DNA from: Siphonodentalium dalli
Lineage: Eukaryota > Mollusca > Scaphopoda > Gadilida > Siphonodentaliidae
Assembly (NCBI GenBank): GCA_032622095.1
Contig: CP136061.1
Location: 11,115,287-11,179,286 of the forward strand
Length of the DNA: 64,000 bases
Direction of reading: 5' to 3'
Shown: positions 11,411 to 23,163 of the stretch, piece by piece
How the letters are laid out: every line of letters begins with the position of its first letter
Position numbering within the stretch: position 1 is the stretch's first letter
Program-made: the position numbers and the translations under genes
Notes under the pieces: model-generated
Database searches by the model: none
What the model was told of the DNA's origin: nothing
The model's input: only the letters and a program-made list of their open reading frames with translations

Positions 11411-11650
11411 AAATATATGACCCTCATGACGATTGCACCCAAATTTCGGCTATATCACATGTCGACAAATCATCGAAGCCAATCGGTACAAGGCGACCTG
11501 GGATATAATGCGTTTCCCAAAAGTTATCAAGGCGGAAATTTCACTCATATTTTCACTTCCCCGAAGACAAATGTTCTTTCAGTGGCTCCCGTCATTGGAA
11601 AACAACAAAGTCTAATTCCGGACAAACAAGCGGTGACGATATTTTCATGT
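11411..11650. repeat. Duplicated intron block, copy B
   Basis: Direct match to 2750-3023, with the same position relative to a TSP1 exon. See the exon-duplication finding. Confidence 0.75.
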
Positions 11651-12342
11651 ATGTCATTCTTTGTCATCCGTCATTTTTACAGGCAATCCCCTAGTTTATC
11701 GATAATTATGCTCTCAAAAATAAAATAAAATCTTTGAAAAACCGAAAAAACATGGGGAATGGTTTCAGTTTAGAATGGAATCTATGTGGTGATTACTGGT
11801 TACAATCAACTAAATTTTTCCCATGGGCGACAGTGTTATGGTTAAGCCATCCCCACGATTCATTCAATATTTCTGGGTGTAGAACTCCACGTCGGACATA
11901 AGTTGTAAAAAATGAAATGGTGCCTCACCATACTTATTCGTGGAAATAAATTGGCATTTCCACAACTACCCCCTTCTGTGCACAAAATTTCAATATAGAA
12001 AAATACACCCACCCCTACCAAATTGGGCGACCAATGTAGCCGCTTGACGAACAATGATTTCACAATCCCACACAAATGGCCAAGGAATTAACATAGCCTA
12101 TGAATTTCTTTTTTTGTTCACATTAAACAACCGAGGATATTATACACCATTCAGCTGCCGGTATTTTTGTTATGCTGACTCGAGTTTCCCTACACAAATG
12201 CCAAGGGGCATAATTTCAAGTATTCAGTTGCTTATAACCTACTTCAGTTGGTTGAACACATCAATGTGTTTGACGATGAGGTATATTAACAAAACTATAC
12301 TGCTCAGTAGCAAACCTACATGCCGATGAGGTACATTAAAGG

Positions 12343-12575
12343 TACCCAATCCGATTAAGCACGCCTCAATCACTACTTATTTGGCTTCGGTGGTAAACAT
12401 ATCTGATTCTAATCGAGGAACCAACCCGTCAAAGCTCAGATTGATCAAATATCGATTTCTAAAATCTATTATTTTTCACCACTTAGAATATTTAGTGACC
12501 CAGTAAAAGTCGATGAGAAGACTCTCTCGGACCAAATAACGGATGAAGATTGATAACTCTAAAATCAAGTGGATT
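12343..12575. repeat. Dispersed repeat shared with 31862-32100
   Basis: Shared landmarks are 'caatccgat', 'tatttggcttcgg', 'tcaaagctcaga' and 'gataactctaaaatcaagtgg'. The copy is diverged and non-coding. It lies in the intron between the two near-identical TSP1 exons. Confidence 0.55.
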
Positions 12576-12750
12576 TTTTGTGTCAGATATTTGACAAACC
12601 GGAAAAATTTCGTTTTTAATTTCAATTTTAATACAAAAGGTGAGGTACATTAATAACATGATGTATGAGCGATACATACAACAGCTATGCTACATTAACA
12701 AATAATATGTAGGCGATTGTAACGTTGACAACCAACAAAGTTATACATAC

Positions 12751-12918
12751 CTGGGCATTCCGCTTCTCTGCACAACATCGTTTCTTCTGTATCTCCCTTA
12801 CAGGACCCACCGCCTGATCCTGCTGCGGGATTAATACAGATCCTCATTCGTATCTTATTCCCAATTCCACATGACGCGCTGCACGAACCAGTTGCCCACG
12901 ACGACCAATATGCATCAA
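12751..12918 (-). CDS. TSP1-domain exon, domain 3
   Basis: A phase 1-1 exon of 168 nt has acceptor GCAG before 12918 and donor CCAG|GTATGT at 12751/12750. It encodes V-D-A-Y-W-S-S-W, C-S-A-S-C-G-I-G, then cysteines in R-I-C-I-N-P, G-S-C-K-G-D and L-C-R-E-A-E-C-P. All six TSP1 cysteines are kept and the frame is clean. Intron sequence on both sides matches that around 11059-11226, showing a tandem duplication of the whole unit. Splicing in phase 1 on both sides lets domains be added or skipped without changing frame. Confidence 0.88.
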
Positions 12919-13037
12919 CTGCTGGAACGATGCGACACAATTAATAGCTTCCATAACGTGTCAGATATGCGCACGCTTTGTGTTATTAATTATATTATTT
13001 CAATTCTTCTCATATTTAATTAAATAGCAACAAGTTG

Positions 13038-13154
13038 ACATAGCATCCCACGAATAGGTTATAGTTCATTAATCGACATGGTTTGTTCCTCGGTACACAT
13101 AGCATCCCACGAATAGGTTATAGTTCATTAATCGACATGGTTTGTTCCTCGGAA
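13038..13154. repeat. 59-bp direct tandem duplication
   Basis: Two nearly perfect copies of a unit beginning 'acatagcatcccacgaata' have starts at 13038 and 13097. It lies in the intron. Confidence 0.9.
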
Positions 13155-13885
13155 CCTGAACCTTACAAAGGCGAGCATTAATCAAAGTGTATAGATAATG
13201 TATCTGTTCCGGACCACAATTATAACAACATCAGTTTTATAAAACCTGTTTTTATGAACACATACAGTTTGTTTATAAAACCAGATTTTATGACTACAAT
13301 AACTTTTCTGCGAATAAAACACTGACAAAATTAAGATTTGAGTGTTTCACTTGTATACAAATGCATAATAAAGGGATTTATTACTGATGTTGCAGAGCAA
13401 AATATCTGACAGTTAGACTTGTTTGAGAGTGCATGATAACAAGAAAGAGTTATCCGACCTGTTAGACTCTGAACGTGTCAAGGCCGATCTGTCCCACAAT
13501 GTTGTAGGTATTATGCCACGATAATTTAAATAAAACAATACTCATTCACAGAAGTGTTGCCGGACAGGGATTTTCGATTCATATTTATGACATTTTGACC
13601 CTGAAACTATATAATACTTTTGAAAATATTGAGTTTATCTCCTATAAGTGGCGGCGAGAAACACATTTCTTTCATCTGTTTCAACGACTCTGTTTCCAAT
13701 CTGCCTCGTTCTGTGCGTTTCAAACTTTGTGTCAATTTTCAATTTAACTCGAATTTTGAAATGTGATACTTTTAGATTTTAATTAATATTTTAATGTTAT
13801 ACTGTTGTTTTGTTGAACCTGATATGTATACAGAACTCCAATTTGCTGCTCGGGGAAGTTAGGACTATATTAGCTCATACAGTAC

Positions 13886-14053
13886 CTGCACAATCGATTT
13901 CTTCACATAACGCTGTCTCCTCGTCGGCACCATTGCACTTTTGTCCGTCATATCCATCTTTGGAACTTTTACATTTCCTGGTCATTATCGTAATCCCTTT
14001 ACCACAGGACACACTGCACGAGCCAACCGTCCACGGCGACCAATTCCCTTTGA
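13886..14053 (-). CDS. TSP1-domain exon, domain 2
   Basis: A phase 1-1 exon of 168 nt has acceptor GACAG before 14053 and donor GCAG|GTACTG at 13886/13885. The domain reads V-K-G-N-W-S-P-W-T-V-G-S-C-S-V-S-C-G-K-G, then cysteines in R-K-C-K-S-S, Q-K-C-N-G-A and L-C-E-E-I-D-C. All six are present. It is clearly more diverged from the 11059/12751 pair than they are from each other, so this is an older domain of the array. No stop codons or frameshifts. Confidence 0.87.
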
Positions 14054-14099
14054 CTGTCGGAATGAAAATTGTGCAATTTATTAGCTGATGCTATAGGGA

Positions 14100-14812
14100 C
14101 AACAGTTTTCTTAGTCGAGTCTGGTCAAATTATGCTTTTCATTGTTTATTGATACGTATTTTGTGTCGTCACTGTGTGTCGCGGAGTTGGTATTGGATGT
14201 GTGACGTGTCAATATGAACTATTTACATAGCTCGTCTGCGTTACACTAAATGCTACAATTATACCCGACACTAGTTGACGCATAGATGTGAATGGAGCAG
14301 AATGCATTCACGGCATAACTGTACCAAACTTGATAATGAATACATAGAAATAATTAGTACATGTACATGTATAGCTGGCGAATCTTATATAGTCAACAAA
14401 CGTATATATTTCCAGATAGTATGCAGATTATCAATCACGTAAAATTCGTGAATGAAATAGTCCGGCAGATAATGGTGCCTATTTACAGTACAGGTTAATG
14501 TCCCAACGAAGCGGAAATGGCCGAGTCGTTGAGAATGTAATATCGGTTTGCTTGTTTCTTAATTGTGCTGTAATTGTGGAGTGATACGATGTAACGCTGT
14601 GAATATATGTCATAACGTGTCAGATACATGTATGCTTTGTGCATTATTAACTAAACTGTTTGAATTTTCTGATATCTCATTTAATAAAATACAAGTGAAT
14701 GCAGCGCAAAGAGTATCCACAGCAAAGGTGGCTTTCGCTGATATTTATAAATTTTTTATGTGGAAAATGTATGTATAGTAATAAGTTCGCGATGGTCGCT
14801 CAGATCATATGT
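14100..14812. other. Intron sequence, nothing recognised
   Basis: AT-rich, no repeat pair noted. Short open frames (for example 14563-14778, plus) have no recognisable protein features. Confidence 0.4.
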
Positions 14813-14819
14813 CTCTATT

Positions 14820-14967
14820 TTACACATGTACCTCCAGGAAAGATAACTATTATCGATAGCTCTATACTATAAGCATGACTGTATCCCCAGGAACGATAAC
14901 ACTGTTCGAGAACACATCGGTGAATAATCCAGGAACGATAGCTATGTCCGAACTCTATATTATATTG
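14820..14967. repeat. Subterminal 'tccaggaacgata' repeats, left side
   Basis: Three imperfect copies of a motif tccaggaNNgata are spaced about 40-55 bp apart. The same motif recurs, in the same orientation, on the other side of the 5-kb palindrome at 19905-20020. Confidence 0.6.
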
Positions 14968-17900
14968 TCCAGGAGATATTGGTCGACCTCTGCACCCCCC
15001 AGGACTCAACTTTACCCCACTAATTTTCTTCCTTAAGGTCTCCTCTAATTGTTTTCACTTATTAACAAGAAAAAAAAGTGGCCGCAGAGACTCCAGACAA
15101 GATGGCGTCCATCATGGCGGCCATTTAAAAAAAATGCACCAGGTCTCTTTGATCGCCGTTATAGTAAAGATGATATCACATGCGGTCTTGTTTTCCGCTC
15201 GATTCGTTATGCTAATATACAACCCTTACAAATTAGCCAAAAATCCGACACCAGAATCCAATATGGCGGCCAAGATGGCCGCCGAAATGTGAAAATATGC
15301 TATTTTTCTTACATGTTACCACCTTTCGTTTGTCTCTGTGGGAAAATGTTGGCATCTTTGCGTCATGTTATACATTTATCACATAGAGGAGTCATTGGCG
15401 ACCACATGGGGATCATAATATACATTCATTGTGGGATATTTTTGTCCGATATCACGTTTTTCCAAATGCCGGTATAATAGGTCAAAGCCGAATCTATGTT
15501 AATAACGCGATGTAATGTTTCGAATCAATGAATGTTATTGCTATTATAACAACACCCATGCATATATATGTGCAGGAGATACTTAAGCTAGGATTCCTCT
15601 TATACCTGAGTTGAGGAATATTTACCCAAATCCAAGATGGCGGCCAAAATGGCACCAGAAATAAAAAATCGCCGAAAATCGCCGATTCTAACATAAGTGA
15701 GCGTTATTGTCATGAAAACTCCACACCTGCTTACTATTGTCAGTTGGGAACACTTAGACGAAGAACTTTCCTTGTACCATATCCAAATAAAAGTCCCCCA
15801 AATCCAAAATGGCGCCCACAATGGCGGACAGATTTTGAAAAATTACCGAAATTCCCTCATATTCACATCATTTGGCATTATTGTCGAGACAACTCCACCC
15901 ATGCTTACAGCTGAGTTGGAAATACTGAGGTGAAGTAATTACCTTACATCTCATGCAAGAAATGGTTTTCCAAATCGAAGATGGCCGCCAAAATGGCGAC
16001 CGAAATTTGAAAACACGCCTACATTCCTTTACTTTCTTAGGATGGGCGTTATTGTTTCGCGATTTCTACCCACCATTACATGTTGATATGTATGAATTAA
16101 TCATTATGGTTTGGCAAGTGATACTCACAGTCAATATGGCGGCCAAACTGGCGGCCAGAAATTGAAAAGAAGCCGATATTATCACATACTAATTTCAACT
16201 TTTTGTCATAATATCGATTTGTATAGACGAAACGGTACACAATATAAGCCATCTATTAGTTCCAATGTAAGTCGTAGCCTTTTGGAAGGATGAAAACCCA
16301 CAATCGCGATGTGGCATTTCAAAATCCATTCTCCACTAAGGGCTCACACTGGCCGTAACCGTATATAGGTGCGCCGAATAGTCATATTATGACTTCCAAG
16401 AGCTTATTCTGAATTGCCACATTCAGCATTATCTAGACCCGTTTCCGTCTCTTCGTCAGATTAATCTATCTCACTCACAACAACAGTTTACTACACTTCT
16501 TTGTAGAAGGGTGCCACTAATCGGAATGTTTCAAACAATACATATGCCGGTGTGCAGCTCACGTGTTTTTTCGAAAGCTTGGAATTCTTAGCGAGCTTCA
16601 TTCGTGGTAAGCTTATGGTATAATTCAGATGCTACATATGGGGTATAGGCGTCATCTTGTGTGATACACTAGAACGGTATTCGGTCGATGCGTATACTCG
16701 CTTTCAGAAGGATCTATCTGCGTATTGTCAGCTTTGGTGACCTAATGGGGATAACAACGTGTACACCTGGTGATCTTCCCAAACAGCCACTTCTCAATAT
16801 ATGGTTAATCAATGCACACACTCATCTAATGCACTGACGTACCCGGACAACTTCTGTATATGGCTTCGAATGTTGAAAGCCCGACATTTGACGGATGCAT
16901 TTCTGCTAAGGCGTAGAAGACAATAATGCATAATATACCCAAGCTCCTTGAACATGATCATAAGAACAAGCTTGTTGGCGTCCAGCAATCGTCTCACCGA
17001 ACAGATCCAAGCAGATGATAACAATACACACGGTGCTAGTTTGTGGGTATGTGTCATGATAGTGGAAATGAAATTGGACCATGACTGCACCGCCCCTTAT
17101 TTTGTTATGTTTTAGATTCAGACAGGATCTCATGTGTGGCTTTTCTTTCCTTGTATGCTAAGATTGTATCTTCCCATCCGTTTGGAAGCCGTTCTTAAAA
17201 CAACTAGACCAGGCGTGTGCCATTGGCTACTGCTGTATAAGCCCCACAAAGACTGGGTGTAGTCTTAAAGGCGATACCTTTGATAGTTGGTTGATATGTC
17301 ATACTCACGCTGGGTGGTATGGTTCAAGAAAGTACAAATGCCATCAACAAAAGGGTGAAATGTTCAACGCGAAGAACATCCAGAGGAATGTTACGTTGAT
17401 GAGCTCTTGCATTCAGTTCAACAAACGTTGGTACACCAAGTGATTTCACCATTGCGACCATTTTCCTGCATGAGACATTAACTACTATATTTTAAAGTTA
17501 TATATATAAAGCTATATGATCATAAAGGTCGCGTTCCCCAACATCCACAGCCATTGCCATCGAGACTGTAAATTGTTCTTTAAATACATAGTGAAATAAT
17601 TGCACCAAAGTTCCTGACATTTTCTTGGATAATACCACCCAAATACTGACACTAACCCTGAGAGAAGATAAAAAAACGCATACATTCATGCTATAAATAC
17701 ATTATCCTTTAGTCCATCCGACTGTTTTGAGGGAGGCTAGCATAGTATTATCCAGACAAAAATGTGCGTAGTTGAATCAGAAAGGCTTCGAAACGGATGT
17801 GGAAATACATCTTACCACACCAAATAAAACCGACACGCATGACATTCTATATCTTAAACATGCACCAGGTGTAGGGGTTGTGTATACCGTGGCCCATTTC

Positions 17901-19894
17901 ATTCCCACTACCATGGCGCATGTCCACAAACAAGCACCGCGAGCATTGTTCTTCTCTGCTGGGAGGTATTCGACGAGACAACTGCGGGGCGTCACACAGT
18001 TTGCTTCGGATCATGGTCAAGAAGTGCGGGTAGTCTGTACATTATGGTCTTCTCCTTGGCAGATAGACATCTGCCCAAGGGAATGAGACAGCTAGCAACC
18101 TTCGAAACACTGTCGAAGTTGTCCACATATGCCAATTCGTTCGCTGAGTTTGTGAGTTGACGAACCATCTATTGAGAAGTGACTAGCTAACTGGTTCGCC
18201 AGGTGTACATGTCGTTCCCCATGGGGTATGAGACACATACATAGAGATGACCTTATGTAAGCTTGTATACTCATCGGTCATACGCCGTCCTAGTTCAAGA
18301 TGACGCACAAATATCATATTTAGCAAATATTTAAAATCGTAAGCTAGACACCGGAAAATGAATTGTTTGAAACGTTATGAGGGACCATACTCCCAGGAAG
18401 TGGTGAATACTTTGTCGGTGTGAGCGACCTAGATTTATCAGACAAAGAAATGGAAGCTGGTCCAGATAATTATGGACGTGACGTGGCAAATCAGAATCTG
18501 TTATCAGGTTATTGTTCTGATATAACTATTCGGCGCTCCTACACTTACGGCCATTATCGGCGCTAAGTGGAGAATGGATTTCGAAATGCCACATCGCGAT
18601 ATTAGTTGTGGTTTTTCATCTTTCCAGAAGGATACGAGCTATGTTATGCGTATTGATACCTTTAAGTTGAACTAGTAGATAGTTTATGTAGAGTTTCGTC
18701 CATACATACCGATATTATGACAAAAAGTTTAAATTAATATGTGAAAATATCGATTTCTTTTCAATTTCTAGCCGCCAATTTAGCAGCGATCTTGGCTGTG
18801 AGTATCAATTGCCAAACCCTAATGAATACTTCATGTCACTATTCCATATCAACATGTAATGGTCGATAGAAATCGCGAAACAATAACGCCCATCGTAAGA
18901 AAGTGAAGGAATGTAGACTTGTTTTCAAATTTCGGTCGCCATTTTGGCCGCCATATTCGAATTGGAAAACAATTTCTTGCATGAGATGTAAGGTAATTAC
19001 TTCACCTCAGTATTTCCAACTCAACTGTAAGCATGGGTGGAGTTGTCTCGACAATAATGCCAAATGATGTGAATATGATGGAATTTCGGTGATTTTTCAA
19101 AATATGTCCGCCATTGTGGGCGCCATTTTTGATTTGGGGGACTTTTATTTGGATATGGTACAAGGAAAGTTCTTCGTCTAAGTGTTCCCAACTGACAATA
19201 GTAAGCAGGTGTGTAGTTTTCATGACAATAACGTTCACTTATGTTAAAATCGGCGATTTTCGGCGATTGTTTTATTTCTGGTGGCCATTTTGGCCGCCAT
19301 CTTGGATTTGGGTAAATATTCCTCAACTCCGGTATAAGAGGAATCCTAGCTTGAGTATCTCCTGCACATATATATGCATGGGTTTTGTTATAATAGCAAT
19401 AACATTCATTGATTCGAAACATTACATTGCGTTATTAACGTAGATTCGGCTTTGACCTATTTTATACCGACATTTGGAAAAACGTAATATCGGACAAAAA
19501 TATCCCACAATGAATGTATATTATGGTCCCCATGCGGTCGCCAATGACTCTTCTATGTGATAAATGTATAACATGACGCAAAGATGCCAAAATTTTCCCA
19601 CAGAGACAAACGAAAGGTGGTAACATGTAAGAAAAATAGCATATATTCACATTTCGGCGGCCATCTTGGCCGCCATATTGGATTCTGGTGTCGGATTTTT
19701 AGCTAATTTGTAAGGGTTGTATATTAGCATAACGAATCGGGCGGAAAACAAGACCGCATGTGATATCATCTTTACTATAACGGCGATCAAAGTGAAAAAA
19801 TTTATAGGAGACCTTAAGGAAGAAAATTAGTGGGGTGAAGTTGAGTCCTGGAGGGGGGGGGGGGGGGTGCAGAGGTCGACCAATATCTCCTGGA
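14968..19894. mobile_element. ~4.9-kb palindromic element (foldback)
   Basis: The left arm from 14968 is the reverse complement of the right arm ending at 19894; for example 'tccaggagatattggtcgac' at the left end matches inverted at the right end. The outer 1.35 kb (14968-16370 against 18530-19894) are near-identical. Homology continues with more divergence, including 'ccacaaac.agcaccg' at 17035 and 17925, to a centre near 17430-17490. No transposase was recognised. Arms contain many 'atggcggcc' motifs. A partial copy of the outer arm is at 4290-4836. Confidence 0.7.
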
Positions 19895-19904
19895 CTAATA
19901 CCCA

Positions 19905-20020
19905 AGTATCTCCAGAAACGATAAATTTCTCGGATAACTATATACCATTACATGCACCTCCACAAACGATAAATCTGTCCAGCAATTATGCACTGTACAC
20001 ATGTACGTCCAGGAATTTGA
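19905..20020. repeat. Subterminal 'tccaggaacgata' repeats, right side
   Basis: Copies of the motif seen at 14820-14967, including 'acacatgtacgtccaggaa', which matches 'acacatgtacctccaggaa' on the left. The orientation is direct rather than inverted, unlike the arms. Confidence 0.55.
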
Positions 20021-20264
20021 GTAAGATCCAAAACTAGTTATGTCAGTTTTTAATGCGTGCAGTACTAAACGTGCATCCAAGGTGCGAAAATTCAAAACTG
20101 AGTGAAACATATAGCACTGCGCGAAATTAAATACGAGTAAGATATTGAACACGTATATGGCAGCGATATAATAATTTTTCTCTGGACAAACAAGTTGATA
20201 TATAATCATCGGAGGTCTTTAATATTGGCAGTGCGCTTCAGACTATAGTAAAGAAACAACAAAC

Positions 20265-20432
20265 CTGGGCAGCTTTCCTTAACACAAGACTCCGTTTGCA
20301 TAGTGGGACCTTCACACTGCGCGCCTCCGTAACTTGGTGTGGGTTCCGTGCAGGTTCTTAATCTTACCCTGTAACCAAGTCCACATGTAGCTAGACAGTC
20401 GCTATCCGTCCACCGAGACCACTGTCCATTAA
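20265..20432 (-). CDS. TSP1-domain exon, domain 1
   Basis: A phase 1-1 exon of 168 nt has acceptor CTAG before 20432 and donor CCAG|GTTTGT at 20265/20264. The domain reads [24 protein letters not shown], then cysteines in R-T-C-T-E-P, A-Q-C-E-G-P and S-C-V-K-E-S-C-P, so six in all. It retains the WxxW and the Arg layer seen in TSP1 folds. It is the first TSP1 domain after the signal-peptide exon, 1.1 kb further upstream. No damage seen. Confidence 0.87.
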
Positions 20433-20642
20433 CTAGAACGAAAACATCGTGTGTGTTTTACTCTTATAAATATTAGGGACGTTTATATTGAAAACTTCTA
20501 AATACGGCCGCCGAGTAATATCAGACTACATGTATACGACATTGGCGTGTGACGCGAGATCGTGACCAATCGTAGTTGGTATACTATATGATATTGGCGT
20601 GTGACGCGAGATCGTGACCATTCGTAGAACAACTTGCTGTTG

Positions 20643-20970
20643 CTGAAGGGGTCACTCGCACCAAAAAAAGTGCTGAAGGGTACACCGGATTTGAAAATGT
20701 GCTGAAGGGTACACAGGGTTTGTGATCGTCACTAACATCGTTACTTAAACTGTGTTTCTGGAAGTCTGGTTCCCAATAGCAGTTTGTTTTCAGTTCGTTT
20801 TAATGTTCATTGGAACGTAAACAATTATTCTCTAACAGAAATCATGGCAGATACGAAAACTAAACGTCATTTAGAACTACATTTCAAACCCTGTGTATAC
20901 CCATCAACACATTTTCAAATCCTTGTACCCTTCAGCACTTTTTTTTGGTGAGAGTGACCCCTTCAGTCTT
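20643..20970. mobile_element. MITE with ~80-bp TIRs starting CTGAAGGGG, copy 1
   Basis: The left end reads CTGAAGGGGTCACTCGCACC; the right end is its inverse ('gagagtgaccccttcag'). Further in, 'aagtgctgaagggtaca' pairs with 'gtacccttcagcactt' and 'gaaaatgtg' with 'cacattttc'. It has no coding capacity. It lies in intron 1 of the TSP1 gene, and a second diverged copy is at 30352-30640. Confidence 0.75.
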
Positions 20971-21399
20971 ACTGTTGGCAGTTGATATACGCCGCATAAG
21001 ACCGAGCGCGTGTGGTTATGCACGACTGATGGTCTTATAATTTAATGCTGACTGTAGTAGTGTACGTCTCGTGTCTCAGGTATAACTAACGACCTCGCAA
21101 TGGTATGTTGCAAGGCCTTCGTTTTGGGATTAAAACATAGCTTTCTGACTATACTGAATCCTTTTATAACAGCGAATTACAGTCTGTTATTCATAACTTT
21201 TATTTTTGTTACATTTACGCACTGCGAGTGCCTTGTGTCCCTTTAAGACTCCTCCCATTTGAAAAATCCAATTCCATTTAACTCATCGGTCTCTTTAATG
21301 TTACACACCATCGTTGTCATAACTGGCCCTTAATGTGTAAACCCATAGGACGCCCATTAAATACTCCACAGTGCATACTTACATCATCTGTGTGAGGCG

Positions 21400-21548
21400 C
21401 CTTGTTGTTGATGGGTTTTGTTTGGTTGGGTTTTGGTTGGTTGGGTTGGGTTTGGTTTGGTTGGGTTAGGTTATATTGGGTTGAGTTGCGTTGGTTTAGG
21501 TTGGTTTAGGTTGGTTTTGGTTGGTTAGGTTTGGTTTAGTTGCTTGGT
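21400..21548. repeat. (GGTTG/GGTTT)n low-complexity tract
   Basis: Irregular repeats of ttggttgggttt lie just inside intron 1, immediately after the exon 1 donor in minus sense. Confidence 0.85.
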
Positions 21549-21559
21549 TTTTTATTTAC

Positions 21560-21812
21560 CCGGCTGATTCTCATACTCCGACTCGACAATAAAGGCAGTA
21601 AAGTCTCCATGTTCGACGACAATGTGGCGCTGGGTTGTGGCTTTTTCGCATTCGGTTTGCTCGTATGTGGAGGGTTCCGTAGTTGTGTCCTGGTCCGTAG
21701 AACGTTTCGTTGAAGTAACGTTGTCTGCTGGGCTGTACTCTATTCGGCCACCCTGAACATATCCGGTATTCGGAAAAAGGGCGATTGCCAGTGCAAAATA
21801 TTGAACCAGCAT
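21560..21812 (-). CDS. First coding exon of secreted TSP1-repeat protein (signal peptide)
   Basis: The ATG at 21812 begins M-L-V-Q-Y-F-A-L-A-I-A-L-F, a short hydrophobic signal-peptide core. A Thr/Ser/Glu-rich linker follows (T-S-T-K-R-S-T-D-Q-D-T-T-T-E), with no domain I recognise. The exon ends Q-P-G with donor G|GTAAAT at 21560/21559, in phase 1, which fits the downstream phase 1-1 TSP1 exons. The ATG is preceded directly by a pyrimidine-rich tract ending TTTTAAG, so it may follow a 5' UTR intron. Alternatively the frame could start at an upstream ATG near 21890. The predicted product is a secreted or matrix protein with at least four TSP1 domains. The family (ADAMTS-like, hemicentin-like or other) cannot be fixed from these exons. 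Confidence 0.72.
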
Positions 21813-21929
21813 CTTAAAATATAGAAGAGAATAAGATAGGACAAGACCATAAGATAGATAAATTGTATTTAAATTCGGAGATAAAAACATCATAAAATAC
21901 AACCTCTGGTGAGATTTTGACAAAATAAA

Positions 21930-22055
21930 TAATAAATGATTCAGAGCTGGTTAATAGCATTCTGTTTTAAATTAAATATACCGCACATCTCTTCATTCAC
22001 ATCGGTAAAAGAAGTCAGAATTGTTTGGTGTGAATAAAAGGCAGTTGTTTCAGTG
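21930..22055. promoter_or_regulatory. Probable 5' flank of TSP1 gene
   Basis: This lies upstream of the first coding exon in minus sense. No clear TATA box or CpG island is visible, so the assignment rests on position only. Confidence 0.25.
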
Positions 22056-22140
22056 CGGGTCTGACCTTATAGTCATGAGAATTAGAATGGTAACATGTTT
22101 TCTGAGTCCAGAAAGGGGAATAACGCCATGAAAAACAGTC
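22056..22140. repeat. Dispersed repeat 'gtgcgggtctgacc', copy 1
   Basis: About 80 bp recur at 22571-22650 in direct orientation (shared 'gggtctgaccttatagtcat' and 'gaaaggggaataacgcc'). The 'aaaggggaataac' piece also occurs at 28440-28470 and 28640-28665, so the family is dispersed. Confidence 0.7.
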
Positions 22141-22570
22141 CAACGCTGAATGAACACCAACATACCAGCTATTCAACTTACAAAATGTAACATATTATTC
22201 GGCGTTTCGTCGGAAAAGAACGCCAATATAAAAAACATAATTTTAATTATATTAAAGTACTATATTTATAAAACAAAATTCGACCCCATTTAATTATCTT
22301 TGAAAGCGTTCTTGAACGAATTAGTAAGCCGATCTCATATAGAAAAGATCAATGCTTTGAGAGGCGATAGGCTGTTGAAATTTCAAGAGGAATGGGGAAC
22401 TTTGACAAAAGTGTTAAACCCATACTAAATAAGGCAACAAAACAATTATGATACAAAACCCAGATACCCTCAATACAAGAAACTGGCTACCAACCCAACA
22501 CATGTTTTTGTTTTAATTATATATGTGTACAAAGACCGAAATGTTACTATATATGATTTTGACAATGTGT

Positions 22571-22650
22571 AAGTGCGGGTCTGACCTTATAGTCATGAGA
22601 ATTAAAATGGTAACATGTTTTCTGAGTCCAGAAAGGGGAATAACGCCGTG
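22571..22650. repeat. Dispersed repeat 'gtgcgggtctgacc', copy 2
   Basis: Direct repeat of 22056-22140, about 515 bp apart. Non-coding. Confidence 0.7.
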
Positions 22651-23163
22651 AAAAAAACCCCAAACAAATCAAAACAGTTACACAGTGTTGCAAGATCGGT
22701 GTAGCAAACGGTGTAGACACACACACGATGGCGGACATAGGTAGCTCGGATGGGTATGCGCTCTGTAAATCATGATGTGCTTTTAGAAATTCAGATCGTG
22801 ATGAATATCGTCCTTCAGAAACCTATTTGGAATTATATCCGTTGTTATGGGAATACCATATCCGGTGTAGAATATTTTAATGACGGTGTAAATTATTGCT
22901 TGGATACCAAAACAACAAAAACGTATGACTTTGTTTAAACACACGATCAATATCGGTGTAGCTTTAATATTGTGAAGCAACTCAATACTCGCGAGAGTCA
23001 TGCGAAATGGGTTAACATTATTTGTCAATATTTTGCACTAAATTCTTGTCACGAATAACATGGGGGCAGTGTTCATTATATTTATGATTTAGAAGATAAG
23101 TCAGATATGCGTGTTGCTAGTCAACCAGGCCAAGTGATGATACCAATTATAAATATAAAGTTC
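22651..23163. other. Nothing recognised
   Basis: AT-rich sequence; short open frames on both strands with no recognisable features. Confidence 0.35.

Noticed and set aside
15049-16293. Series of 60-140-codon open frames in the palindrome arm
   Set aside because: They recur in the repeat copies at 4290 and, inverted, at 19000-19900, with shifting frames. They are repeat sequence with no recognisable protein.
21400-21548. Telomere-like TTGGGT tract
   Set aside because: Irregular GGTTG/GGTTT mixture, not a regular TTAGGG array, and it lies inside an intron.
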